Below are positions 48,203 through 57,486 of a stretch of DNA of 64,000 nt, piece after piece (position 1 is the stretch's first letter; each line of letters begins with the position of its first letter). Below the pieces are notes generated by a model. It did no database searches. It saw nothing but the letters and a program-made list of their open reading frames with translations, and was not told the origin of the DNA. Source of the DNA: Cacconaster sp033811195. GTDB lineage: Bacteria; Bacteroidota; Bacteroidia; Bacteroidales; UBA932. The position numbers were made by a program, and so were the translations under genes. The stretch spans positions 210,022-274,021 of the forward strand of contig JAPXOZ010000001.1 of assembly GCA_033811195.1 (NCBI GenBank), read 5' to 3'.

Positions 48203-49082
48203 TGTTTTTCTTTTTGAAACCGCCCTTTATCTGCTCAAACCCTCTACCGTAAACACTTGAGGCCTGAGAGACTGTTATGAATACATTTTCATCTATTTCT
48301 TTGACTGCCCTTGCAATCGCTTGCAACTGATTTTTGCGCGCAACAACAATCAGGAGCTTACCCTCCTGTTGAGAATACCATCCAATTGAATTCAGGGCGG
48401 TGACACCCCTGCCGAAGTTAGCGTTGATCATATCTGCAATTTCGGCATATTTCGAAGAAAAGATCATAATTTGCACAGACTGCTTGTTGCCCGTAAGTAT
48501 GGAATCCAATATATAGGAAAATGAAACCATCTGTATATAACCGTAGATGACATTTTCCAAAGTCTTACCGGGCAAGAAAATGACTGAGCCGATGATAATC
48601 AAGTCGCATGCAAGAAAAACGCGTCCGGGAGAGGTTTCTCTGTATTTTGAAATGATGATGGCAACGATGTCGGTGCCCCCGCTGCTGCCACCACTCATAA
48701 AGACAATGCTGATACCCACACCGCTGAGGGTACCGCCAAGAACGGCATTTATCAGCGAATCTTCTATGGTGCTGACAAAGCCGAGCATAGGCAGGAATTC
48801 AAGCATAAGAGTACCGCAAATGACACAAAATATGGTCTTGAAACCAAAGCCCTTGCCCATTATTATGGTGCCCACCACCAACAGGAGCACATTTATTCCA
48901 AAATAGGTGTAAGGCACGGGAATGCCTGTGGCATAGAAGATTACTGAGGCCAGACCGGTAAGACCTCCTCCGGCAATTTCATTGGGGATAAGAAAATAAA
49001 CCCAACTGAAGGTATAAAGCAGCATACCTGCGAAAAGCATCAGGTATGAAACTGTTTCTTTGGCAAAGAATTTCTTTTGCAT
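48165..49082 (-). CDS. YitT family membrane protein, copy 3 (divergent)
   Basis: The 305-residue YitT/DUF2179 protein shares the family plan ('SWVYFLIPNEIAGGGLTGLASV', 'GGSSGGTDIVAIIISKYRETSPGRVFLACDL', 'NANFGRGVTALNSIGWYSQQEGKLLIVVARKN') but is much less similar to copies 1 and 2 than they are to each other. It begins 1 nt after the leuS stop, so the three copies may be expressed by read-through from leuS. Confidence 0.88.
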   Translation of the reverse strand: MQKKFFAKETVSYLMLFAGMLLYTFSWVYFLIPNEIAGGGLTGLASVIFYATGIPVPYTYFGINVLLLVVGTIIMGKGFGFKTIFCVICGTLMLEFLPMLGFVSTIEDSLINAVLGGTLSGVGISIVFMSGGSSGGTDIVAIIISKYRETSPGRVFLACDLIIIGSVIFLPGKTLENVIYGYIQMVSFSYILDSILTGNKQSVQIMIFSSKYAEIADMINANFGRGVTALNSIGWYSQQEGKLLIVVARKNQLQAIARAVKEIDENVFITVSQASSVYGRGFEQIKGGFKKKNNELKKQKDITGN

Positions 49083-49083
49083 A

Positions 49084-51846
49084 TCAGACTACAATATTGA
49101 TAATCTTGGAAGGGACCACTATGATCTTCTTCGGAGTACCTCCTTGGAGATACCTCTCAGTCATAGGGTCGGAAAGTACCGCAGCCTTAGCCTCTTCGGG
49201 AGACATGGAGAGAGGAAGAGTGATCTTGAAACGCAACTTACCGTTAAACGAAACGGGATATTCAAAGCTCTCTTCAATGGTGTATTCCTCCACATATTCG
49301 GGGTAGGATGCGGTAGAGATACTCTCTTCATGCCCGAGAGAGCTCCATATCTCTTCTGCAATATGGGGTGCAAAGGGAGAGAGCAGAATCACGAGCGGCT
49401 CAAGTATCTCCCTCTTGTCACATTTGAGTTCGGACAGTTCGTTGACAGCAATCATAAAGGCGCTGACCGAGGTATTGAATGAGAATGACTCTATGTCACT
49501 TTGCACTTTCGCAATAAGTCTGTGAAGTACCTTAAGTTCTGGAGGAGTCGCCTTGGCATCAGAAACGGCAAACACGTCACGCTCATAGTAGAGTCTCCAG
49601 AATTTGCGAAGGAATCTGTGTACACCATCAATACCCCTCGTATCCCAAGGCTTGGATTGTTCGAGTGGGCCAAGAAACATCTCATACATCCTTAGTGTGT
49701 CCGCACCATATCTTTCACAAATCATGTCGGGATTTACTACATTGAACATTGATTTGCTCATCTTCTCAATTGCCCACCCGCAAATGTATTCGCCATCCTC
49801 AAGGATAAATTCCGCATCCGCATAATCGGGCATCCAGTTTTTGAAAGCCTCTATATCTAGACGGTCATTTTCTACAATATTGACATCTACGTGAATCTCT
49901 GTGGTATCATATTCCCCTTTGAGACCATAGGAAACAAAGGTGTTGCTACCCTTGATGCGATATACGAAATTGGAGCGTCCCTGAATCATTCCTTGATTGA
50001 TGAGCTTCTTGAAAGGCTCCTCTTCACATATATATCCGAGATCGTAAAGGAATTTATTCCAAAATCTGGAGTATATGAGATGGCCGGTAGCGTGCTCTGT
50101 TCCTCCAATATAGAGGTCTACATTGCGCCAATATTCATTATCCTCGCGACTTACCAGCGCCTCAGAGTTGTGGGGATCCATATACCTCAGATAATATGCG
50201 CTACTGCCGGCAAATCCGGGCATTGTACTCGTCTCTATTGGATAACCGTCAATCTCCCATCCCTGCGCCCTTGCCAGTGGTGGCTCACCACTCTCCGTTG
50301 GGAGGAATGCATCCACCTCGGGAAGTTCCAGAGGGAGTTCGGAGATATCCATGGGTACTGCTATTCCATCCTTAAAATAAATAGGGAAAGGTTCTCCCCA
50401 ATATCTTTGACGAGAGAAAATAGCATCCCGGATGCGGTAGTTTATCTTACGTTGGCCAATACCCTGAGCCTCAACATAGTCAATAGCTGCAGGGATAGCC
50501 TCTTCAACGCTCATGCCATTGAGGAATCCGGAGTTGCACATGATACCCTCTTTGGCATCGAAGCTCTCCTTCGAAATATCACAACCCTCGATAAGCGGTA
50601 CTATAGGCAGATTAAAATGCTTTGCAAAAAGGTAGTCTCGACTATCGTGCGCAGGTACCGCCATTATGGCACCGGTACCATATCCTGCAAGCACATATTC
50701 CGATATCCACACGGGAATTTTCTCCTCGGTTAGAGGATTGACTGCGTAGGATCCTGTAAATACTCCCGTGACATTGTGAGTATCTGCCATCCTCTCGCGC
50801 TCGGTCTTCTTTATGGCCATGGCCAGATACTCATCAACTGCTTCCCTCTGCTCTACGGTAGTGAGCTTCTCTACCCATTCGCTCTCAGGTGCAAGTACCA
50901 TGAAGGTCACTCCGAAGATAGTGTCAGCACGGGTGGTAAAAATGGTCATATCATACTCCCGGGAGCCATTGGAGACCTTGAAGATCATTTCGGCGCCCTG
51001 CGAACGGCCGATCCAGTTGCGTTGCATCTCTTTTAACGAGTCGGTCCATTCGAGTAACTCCAAATTATCCAGCAGTCTCTCAGCGTAAGCTGAAACTCTC
51101 AACTGCCACTGTTTCATTTTCTTCTGTTCAACCGGATAGCCTCCGCGAATGGAAAATCCCTCCTTAACCTCATCGTTGGCTAACACAGTACCGAGCATGG
51201 GACACCAATTGACCGCCGTCTCACCTTGGTAGGCGATACGGTAGTTCATCAGTACCTCGGCCTTTTCCTTTTCGGAAAATGAAGCCCACTGCTCTGCACT
51301 AAATTCCATCTCCTCTGTACAGGCGGCGTTTATACCTTCCGTACCGTTATGAGCAAATCTCTTCACGAGCTCTGATATCGGAACTGCTTTTTGGCAAATA
51401 TTACAGTAAAAACTATTGAACATCTCGAGGAATGCCCACTGTGTCCATTTATAGTAGGCCGGATCGCAAGTCTTGACTTCTCGAGACCAGTCATAAGAAA
51501 ACCCGATACGCTCCATCTGCTCGCGATAGCGGGCAATGTTCTGATCTGTAGTAACGGCAGGGTGCTGTCCAGTCTGGATAGCATACTGCTCTGCCGGAAG
51601 ACCAAACGCATCAAATCCCATCGGATGAAGTACATTGAAGCCTTTTAGACGTTTATAGCGACTATAAATGTCGCTGGCAATATATCCCAGAGGGTGTCCC
51701 ACATGAAGTCCCGCTCCCGAAGGATAAGGAAACATGTCCAAAACGTAATACTTTGGTTTGGAAGGATCTGACTTTACCTCAAATGTCTTGTGTTTAGCCC
51801 AATAGGCCTGCCATCTCTTTTCGATGTCAACAAAATTGTACTCCAT
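49084..51846 (-). CDS. leuS: Leucyl-tRNA synthetase
   Basis: The class Ia synthetase charges tRNA-Leu. The 920-residue product has the HIGH-type motif 'PYPSGAGLHVGHPLGY' (HVGH 48-51), the CP1 editing domain with 'TTRADTIFGVTFMVLAP' and 'VPAHDSRDYLFAKHF', a leucine-specific region, and KMSKS ('WAIEKMSKSMFNVVNPD'). The promoter box is at 51884-51891. The three YitT genes follow directly. Confidence 0.97.
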   Translation of the reverse strand: MEYNFVDIEKRWQAYWAKHKTFEVKSDPSKPKYYVLDMFPYPSGAGLHVGHPLGYIASDIYSRYKRLKGFNVLHPMGFDAFGLPAEQYAIQTGQHPAVTTDQNIARYREQMERIGFSYDWSREVKTCDPAYYKWTQWAFLEMFNSFYCNICQKAVPISELVKRFAHNGTEGINAACTEEMEFSAEQWASFSEKEKAEVLMNYRIAYQGETAVNWCPMLGTVLANDEVKEGFSIRGGYPVEQKKMKQWQLRVSAYAERLLDNLELLEWTDSLKEMQRNWIGRSQGAEMIFKVSNGSREYDMTIFTTRADTIFGVTFMVLAPESEWVEKLTTVEQREAVDEYLAMAIKKTERERMADTHNVTGVFTGSYAVNPLTEEKIPVWISEYVLAGYGTGAIMAVPAHDSRDYLFAKHFNLPIVPLIEGCDISKESFDAKEGIMCNSGFLNGMSVEEAIPAAIDYVEAQGIGQRKINYRIRDAIFSRQRYWGEPFPIYFKDGIAVPMDISELPLELPEVDAFLPTESGEPPLARAQGWEIDGYPIETSTMPGFAGSSAYYLRYMDPHNSEALVSREDNEYWRNVDLYIGGTEHATGHLIYSRFWNKFLYDLGYICEEEPFKKLINQGMIQGRSNFVYRIKGSNTFVSYGLKGEYDTTEIHVDVNIVENDRLDIEAFKNWMPDYADAEFILEDGEYICGWAIEKMSKSMFNVVNPDMICERYGADTLRMYEMFLGPLEQSKPWDTRGIDGVHRFLRKFWRLYYERDVFAVSDAKATPPELKVLHRLIAKVQSDIESFSFNTSVSAFMIAVNELSELKCDKREILEPLVILLSPFAPHIAEEIWSSLGHEESISTASYPEYVEEYTIEESFEYPVSFNGKLRFKITLPLSMSPEEAKAAVLSDPMTERYLQGGTPKKIIVVPSKIINIVV

Positions 51847-51883
51847 TGCAAGTCTTAGTATAATCAGTATTTAAATAGACCTG

Positions 51884-51891
51884 CAAAGGTA
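51884..51891 (-). promoter_or_regulatory. -7 box TACCTTTG of leuS
   Basis: Minus-strand TAnnTTTG match 38 nt upstream of the leuS ATG, in the 52-bp gap after the M28 peptidase gene. Confidence 0.5.
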
Positions 51892-51898
51892 ACACTTT

Positions 51899-53206
51899 TC
51901 AACCTTTCCGCAAGATAAACAGCACCGGAAGAGTTATTTTTGTGCGCACCTTGTTGCCTCCTATCCGGCCGGGTATCCATTTGGGTGAAACAGATATCAC
52001 TCTTACCGCTTCGTCATCTAGAAGGTCATCAACACCACGGACCACTCGGACATTGGTTACGCTGCCATCTTTTTCAATGATAAATTCCACCTCCACAACC
52101 CCTTGAATACCCTGGGAAATGGCTGCTTTGGGATATTTGAGATATTTGTAAACCCAGGAGTCGAGAAAATGTTTTTCATCGGAATGGAAAAATTGCGGAC
52201 GTTTGTCACACTCCGTAGCGGAATAAACACCATCCTCCGAGATGGTCGGTTCCTTAGGTTCTTTAAAGGAGGCATAAAAGGCCTTAAAGAGCACTTCCTG
52301 GTTTGCCATCACCTCGAGGAAATGAAAAATGTAGATGCTCTCATCGACTAAATTATTGTATAATATCAACTTTGGTGTATCGCGGATAGTGTGATACTCC
52401 CTGTGTTTGCCTGTGGTAAAGAAAAAGACAGGTATCTGCGCTTCATAAAAGGGCAAAAAATCCGATGGCTGGACTGTAGCATCAGCTACAGCCACAGAGA
52501 TACTTCCCGAACGTTTACTTGCCTCCTCCTTTAAAGGGTTGAGCTCCGCCACTGAAATCTGAGAGAAAAGTTTGAATGGATTTGCCGCGTTGCCACGTCC
52601 GAGCATATCCAGATTGACCATTGCCTTGACATTGCCTATCCCCTGAAAAGCTCTGTTAACAAAGTACCAAGAACCGGCCATCGCATGCTCTTTCGCACCG
52701 AAGCCTACAAAAATTATCGAACGGGGAAATTCAAATCGGTTTTCCGATACTATTCTAGAGAGTTCGATAAGCATCGCGACTCCTGATGCATTGTCGTCTG
52801 CACCGGCAAAGATTTGTGTTACAGGATTGCCGTCAACCATAAGAGTGTGTGTGCCCAGATGGTCAAAATGAGCCCCTACAACGATGTACTCATCTCTGAG
52901 AAGAGAGTCACAACCCTCAATAATACCGACAATATTCCTGGAATGAATGCTGTCATTACCACTCATTATCGTGAAATCCTGACCGTTTCGGTCGGTCAGC
53001 ATTATCACACCATTAGCCTCAAGAGCATCGTAAAGATACTCTGCGGCCATTTTTTCTCCCTTGGTGCCGGTTTTTCTGCCTTGCAGTGCGTCGGATGACA
53101 AATATTGAATATGGCTCTTTAGATTACGCCTCAATAGGTCGTGTGACTGCCCGGAGAGCTGAAATGCAATGGCAATAAAAAAAGCGAAAGTGAGCAATCG
53201 TTTCAT
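51899..53206 (-). CDS. M28-family aminopeptidase fused to a TonB C-terminal domain
   Basis: From ATG 53206 the product is ~435 residues with a signal peptide (MKRLLTFAFFIAIAFQLSGQ). The peptidase part has M28 metal ligands: 'VGAHFDHLG', 'GADDNASGVAMLIELSR' and 'VGFGAKEHAMAGSWYFVN', then 'VNLDMLGRG' and 'HTIRDTPKL'. The catalytic Glu region reads GAKEHAMAG in place of the usual GEEEGLLGS; the Glu is kept. The last ~85 residues form a TonB C-terminal domain ('YPKAAISQGIQGVVEVEFIIEKDGSVTNVRVVRGVDDLLDDEAVRVI'). An ATG at 53209 is equivalent. It follows gcvT by ~50 nt. Confidence 0.88.
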   Translation of the reverse strand: MKRLLTFAFFIAIAFQLSGQSHDLLRRNLKSHIQYLSSDALQGRKTGTKGEKMAAEYLYDALEANGVIMLTDRNGQDFTIMSGNDSIHSRNIVGIIEGCDSLLRDEYIVVGAHFDHLGTHTLMVDGNPVTQIFAGADDNASGVAMLIELSRIVSENRFEFPRSIIFVGFGAKEHAMAGSWYFVNRAFQGIGNVKAMVNLDMLGRGNAANPFKLFSQISVAELNPLKEEASKRSGSISVAVADATVQPSDFLPFYEAQIPVFFFTTGKHREYHTIRDTPKLILYNNLVDESIYIFHFLEVMANQEVLFKAFYASFKEPKEPTISEDGVYSATECDKRPQFFHSDEKHFLDSWVYKYLKYPKAAISQGIQGVVEVEFIIEKDGSVTNVRVVRGVDDLLDDEAVRVISVSPKWIPGRIGGNKVRTKITLPVLFILRKG

Positions 53207-53256
53207 CATACTCCTGTTAACGAACCCACTTTCGCAAATATTATGCCCTCCGGAGA

Positions 53257-54363
53257 TCACTTTTTATAGAAGGGCGTCTTGACCACGACAGCTTTGGAAA
53301 GCTTGCCCCGTATATCAATGTAGATCTCTGTGTCCACTTTATTGAAGGGAAGATTGACATAACCTAAACCTATAGCTTTCTTTACGGAAGGACCCATTGT
53401 GCCGGAAGTCACCACACCGATTTGAGCACCCTCTGCATTGCAGATAGGTGCGCCATGACGTGCGATACCTCTGTCTATGAGTTCAAATCCGACAAGTCTG
53501 CTTTTGAGACCTTCACTCTTTTGTGCCAGCAGATACTCTTTGTCCACAAAGTCACCTTTGACATCATTAAATTTGGTAATCCATCCGAGACCGGCCTCGA
53601 GGGGTGATGTTGTGTCATCAATATCATTACCATAGAGGCAAAAACCCATTTCGAGACGCAGTGTGTCACGTGCTCCCAAACCTATAGGCTTGATACCAAA
53701 CTCCTTACCTGCAGCAAAAATGGCATCCCATAGCTTAACTCCATCCCTATTGGCAACATAAACCTCGCAACCGCCAGAGCCGGTGTAACCTGTGATAGAG
53801 AGAATAGCATTGGGAATTCCGCCTACCGTGAGTTTCTTAAAGGTGTAGTACTCCATGGACATTATGTCCTGGTCGCAAATTTTCTGCATCACCTCCATCG
53901 CTTTGGGGCCCTGAATGGCCAACTGACAGATCTCATCGGAAGCATTGTATAGCTCTTTACCGGGAGTAATTGAAAAATTCTCCGCAAATCCGCAAAGATG
54001 CGCCCAGTCCTTCTCAATATTGGCGGCATTTACCACAAGAAGATAGGTTTCCTTATCTACACAGTAGATTATAACATCATCCACGATACCTCCTTTACCG
54101 TTGGGGAAACAGGAATATTGCGCCTTACCGGGGAAAAGGGTTGAAACATCATTGGAAGTTACATACTGAAGGAAAGGCACCGCATTTGGACCTTTTACCC
54201 AAAAGTCACCCATGTGGGAAACATCAAATACTCCTACACCCTCTCTTACGGTGTTATGCTCTTCATTTATACCTACATACTGTATCGGCATGTTAAAGCC
54301 GGCAAAGGGAACCATTTTAGCACCGAATGCGATGTGCTTCTCGGTGAATACTGTATTTTTCAT
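53257..54363 (-). CDS. gcvT: Aminomethyltransferase (glycine cleavage T protein)
   Basis: GcvT transfers the methylene group from the lipoylated H protein to tetrahydrofolate. The 368-residue product has 'GAKMVPFAGFNMPIQYVGINEEHNTVREGVGVFDVSHMGDFWVKG', 'QYSCFPNGKGGIVDDVIIY', 'ITGYTGSGGCEVYV', 'GARDTLRLEMGFCLYGNDID' and 'GVVTSGTMGPSVKKAIGLGYV'. Other glycine cleavage genes (gcvH, gcvP) are not in the window. Its downstream neighbour on the same strand is the M28 peptidase. Confidence 0.96.
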   Translation of the reverse strand: MKNTVFTEKHIAFGAKMVPFAGFNMPIQYVGINEEHNTVREGVGVFDVSHMGDFWVKGPNAVPFLQYVTSNDVSTLFPGKAQYSCFPNGKGGIVDDVIIYCVDKETYLLVVNAANIEKDWAHLCGFAENFSITPGKELYNASDEICQLAIQGPKAMEVMQKICDQDIMSMEYYTFKKLTVGGIPNAILSITGYTGSGGCEVYVANRDGVKLWDAIFAAGKEFGIKPIGLGARDTLRLEMGFCLYGNDIDDTTSPLEAGLGWITKFNDVKGDFVDKEYLLAQKSEGLKSRLVGFELIDRGIARHGAPICNAEGAQIGVVTSGTMGPSVKKAIGLGYVNLPFNKVDTEIYIDIRGKLSKAVVVKTPFYKK

Positions 54364-54397
54364 TATTATTTATTGTGTTAGACTGATTTTGTCAAAT

Positions 54398-54859
54398 TTA
54401 CTTCCGTTCTTCATGCAATGCCATGGAGGTCTGGTAGATCCACATATCATAAGGCTCTTCTCCTCTATCCAACATAGTATACCAGTGTTTATACGCTTCG
54501 CGGAATGTCTCCGAACCTTGAATAGCCAGCACATCGTATCCATTCTTGAAACGGAGCTCCGTTACATCGTATCCTCTTGCCTCAAGCTTGGCTTTAAAAC
54601 GCTGTGCATTTGCGGGAATCTTATAACAACCCATTATAACATAGTAGTTGGAGTAAACGGGACGGGCTGCGGCTAGACGCGCCAGCTCTTCTGCCCTGGC
54701 TATGGAGTCTCTTCTGGCAGCCGCAGCCGCCTCTTGCTCGATCCTTGCAGCCTCAATCTCTTTGGATGTGGGCTTGCCCAATATGGAACGAAAAAAGTCG
54801 CATCCGCTAAAAAGCAGAGATACGGCAAGTAGAATGGTTACAATTTTTATCGGTTTCAT
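54398..54859 (-). CDS. SPOR-domain lipoprotein
   Basis: The 153-residue protein has a lipobox (LLFSGC, Cys ~20), an Ala/Glu/Arg-rich helix (residues ~33-66) and a C-terminal SPOR-like domain ('YYVIMGCYKIPANAQRFKAKLEARGYDVTELRFKNGYDVLAIQGSETFREAYKHW'). SPOR domains bind denuded peptidoglycan glycan strands. It is followed by gcvT after 34 nt on the same strand, probably a coincidental neighbour. Confidence 0.85.
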   Translation of the reverse strand: MKPIKIVTILLAVSLLFSGCDFFRSILGKPTSKEIEAARIEQEAAAAARRDSIARAEELARLAAARPVYSNYYVIMGCYKIPANAQRFKAKLEARGYDVTELRFKNGYDVLAIQGSETFREAYKHWYTMLDRGEEPYDMWIYQTSMALHEERK

Positions 54860-54920
54860 GACTAACGGAATTATGTTGGTTAAGTATCTCTAAGCACATA
54901 AGCATATTGGAGATATCATA

Positions 54921-54928
54921 CAAAAATA
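54921..54928 (-). promoter_or_regulatory. -7 box TATTTTTG of the SPOR lipoprotein gene
   Basis: Minus-strand TAnnTTTG match 61 nt upstream of the start codon. Confidence 0.45.
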
Positions 54929-54991
54929 ATCATTTATAGATGAAACGCAAAAATATTCCTATCTTTACCATTCAAAGAAGATCATTGTTTT

Positions 54992-56326
54992 ATGAGTAAA
55001 TTTAAACAACGTTTCAAAGAGATCGTTAATATTTCTAGGGATGTGGATTGGGCTATTGCTTCGGAAAGTATCCGCAAGAATATCTATTTCAGAGGACCGA
55101 ACGTATGGATTCTGGCCGCAGCCGTAATCATAGCCTCCATCGGACTCAATATCAACTCTATACCCATGATTGTAGGTGCGATGCTTATCTCCCCTTTGAT
55201 GGGTCCTATCATGGGTTTTGGTCTCGGATTAGGCGTAAACGATACCTCTCTCCTTAAAGAGTCGCTCAAACATCTCGGCATTATGGTGCTCGTAAGTATC
55301 ATTGCCTCCACTCTATATTACCTCGTTACTCCACTGGAACTTGACAATCCGACAGAAATGCTGGCCAGGACCAGACCCACAATTTATGATGTGTTGGTTG
55401 CACTTTTCGGTGGATTTGCCGGCATATTGGAGACCTGTCGCAAAGAAAAAGGCACTGTGATATCGGGAGTAGCTATTGCTACCACACTAATACCCCCTCT
55501 CTGCGCCATCGGTTATGGCATTGTTACATTAAATCCTTTATACATCATAGGACCCTTCTATCTCTTCTTTATCAATATAGTATTCATTGCTCTGGCAACC
55601 TTTATAATGGTAAAATACCTTAAATTTCCGCTTGTCAAAGTGTCCGACAGCACGAAACATAGAAAGGTATCCGGTACCATAATCGCATTTACATTGATAT
55701 TGATTATCCCCAGCATTATCTCCGCAATAATGGTAATTCAAGAGAATCAATTCCGTCAGAACGCGCGTAAATTCGTTTCCGAAAATAAGAACTTCAACAA
55801 AAGTTATATCTACGACCATGAGGTTAAACATGAAAAAATGAGCAGCACATTAAATATCTATATGGCCGGAGAGCCTCTTGAGTCATCCGACAAAGAACTG
55901 CTCTATCGCTCTGCAGAAAGCTGCGGCATCGGACGTGACCAACTGACCATAATTGAAAACCCCTTCACACGTGACGAGCTCTCAGAATCCGAAATGTTAA
56001 AGACTTTCTTTGAGAGGAGCGACAGGGAGATAAAACAGCGCGAAGATTTGCTGGCACAGCTTCAGGAAGAACTCAGGACTCTACATGACAAAGATTTGCC
56101 GGTAGCTCAGATCGCAAAGGAACTACTCACACAATATCCGGATCTGACAGGATTCAGTATGTCCAGAGGCAGCGAGGTAACACTTGACAGCCTCAAGGAG
56201 ACCGAACGCATATTTGTACTTGTCAAGTGGAAGAAACCGGTGAGCAACGAAGTTGTTACTAAACTACAGAAATGGCTCTGTGTGCGTCTGGAAACAGAGA
56301 ATATTACAGTTATACAAAATAAGTAG
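54992..56326 (+). CDS. DUF389 membrane protein
   Basis: The 444-residue protein has a DUF389 core of about six helices ('NSIPMIVGAMLISPLMGPIMGFGLGLGVND', 'GGFAGILETCRKEKGTVISGVAIATTLIPPLCAIGYGIV') and a C-terminal cytosolic or periplasmic domain of ~190 residues with helical coiled-coil character ('FERSDREIKQREDLLAQLQEELRTLHD'). The function is unknown. A TATCTTTA sequence at 54960 is a near-match to the -7 box. The stop codon TAG overlaps the GTG start of the CapA gene. Confidence 0.88.
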   Translation: MSKFKQRFKEIVNISRDVDWAIASESIRKNIYFRGPNVWILAAAVIIASIGLNINSIPMIVGAMLISPLMGPIMGFGLGLGVNDTSLLKESLKHLGIMVLVSIIASTLYYLVTPLELDNPTEMLARTRPTIYDVLVALFGGFAGILETCRKEKGTVISGVAIATTLIPPLCAIGYGIVTLNPLYIIGPFYLFFINIVFIALATFIMVKYLKFPLVKVSDSTKHRKVSGTIIAFTLILIIPSIISAIMVIQENQFRQNARKFVSENKNFNKSYIYDHEVKHEKMSSTLNIYMAGEPLESSDKELLYRSAESCGIGRDQLTIIENPFTRDELSESEMLKTFFERSDREIKQREDLLAQLQEELRTLHDKDLPVAQIAKELLTQYPDLTGFSMSRGSEVTLDSLKETERIFVLVKWKKPVSNEVVTKLQKWLCVRLETENITVIQNK

Positions 56327-57486
56327 TGAAAGTAGTAAGATTTACAATTTTTGCAGTAGTATTGCTGACACTACTCTCACTGATTCTTCCCCCGCGCGAA
56401 ACAGCATCTCAGGCAGACGGAGCTTCTCCTATTTCAGTAGCGCCGCCCGCGGATGATACCGTCAAAATTCTTTTCATTGGAGATGTGATGGCGCACATGC
56501 TCCAGTTGGAGACCGCACTTATCAGTGGGGGTAATGCCTCCAACCCTAATGATTACGATTTTTCCTCCTACTTCAAACACATACAACCACTTTTTGACTC
56601 AGCTGACTTTGTGGTGGCCAATATGGAATATCCTACGGGAGTCATCCCTTTTTCGGGGTATCCCATTTTTTCGACCCCCTCATCCCTCGATATCGAGGCA
56701 AGAGACAGCGGTATAGATTTGTTTCTAAAAGCAAACAACCATCTGCTTGACAAAGGTAAAGAGGGAATGGACAGTACAAGGGCCATTCTACGCAGGGAGG
56801 GAATAGCCTATACAGGCTTCTATGCGGATGCAGAGGAGGAGTACCGCTGTAACCCCTTTATGGACTCCATCGGAGGCATTTGCGTAGCTATCATCAACTT
56901 TACCTATGGCCTCAACGGCTTCAAGGTGCCTGAGCCCTATATCGTCAACATGATGGACACCACACAGATCAGAGAGTTGGTAGAAAGGGCGATGGAGAGA
57001 GGTGCCGAATTTATCATAGCCACGCCGCACTGGGGCGAAGAGTACCAGCTCACCGAATCGGCTACACAGCGCAGATGGAGAGATATCCTCTACCGCTTTG
57101 GAGTCAATGCAATTGTCGGAACCCATCCGCATGTGGTGCAGAAATGCGAGTATGACACGCTTCACGCCATCGCCTACTCATTGGGCAATTTTGTTTCCAA
57201 TATGAGTATCGCCTACGGACAAATAGGTATGGTCTATGAGCTGCGACTCAAAAGAAGACCCGACTCGACCATTGCACTCCTTCCTCCTAAGGTGGATTAC
57301 TGGTGGTGCGCAAGGACCAACAAATTGGAGCGCAACTATACGGTAGTCCCCATTATGGAGTACCTCGACAGAAAGGAGGAATTTAAGGAGGGACAGTATC
57401 AGAAATTGGTGCGCGAATGGAATGCTATTGTCAAAGAATTCGGAATAGACACTACAGGAAAAAGAATAAAATACATATATGATTGA
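56326..57486 (+). CDS. CapA/PgsA-family protein (PGA_cap domain)
   Basis: The 386-residue protein has an N-terminal membrane anchor (residues 4-22) and a calcineurin-like CapA domain: 'ILFIGDVMAHMLQLE', 'DFVVANMEYPTG', 'LFLKANNHLLDKGKEGMDSTRAIL', 'FIIATPHWGEEYQLTES' and 'AIVGTHPHVVQKCEYDTLHAIAYSLGNF'. Metal-binding Asp, Asn and His residues are intact. The family is named for poly-gamma-glutamate capsule synthesis, but many members are uncharacterised hydrolases. GTG start (TAGTG overlap with the DUF389 stop) and an 8-nt overlap with phoH suggest a coupled operon. Confidence 0.88.
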   Translation: MKVVRFTIFAVVLLTLLSLILPPRETASQADGASPISVAPPADDTVKILFIGDVMAHMLQLETALISGGNASNPNDYDFSSYFKHIQPLFDSADFVVANMEYPTGVIPFSGYPIFSTPSSLDIEARDSGIDLFLKANNHLLDKGKEGMDSTRAILRREGIAYTGFYADAEEEYRCNPFMDSIGGICVAIINFTYGLNGFKVPEPYIVNMMDTTQIRELVERAMERGAEFIIATPHWGEEYQLTESATQRRWRDILYRFGVNAIVGTHPHVVQKCEYDTLHAIAYSLGNFVSNMSIAYGQIGMVYELRLKRRPDSTIALLPPKVDYWWCARTNKLERNYTVVPIMEYLDRKEEFKEGQYQKLVREWNAIVKEFGIDTTGKRIKYIYD

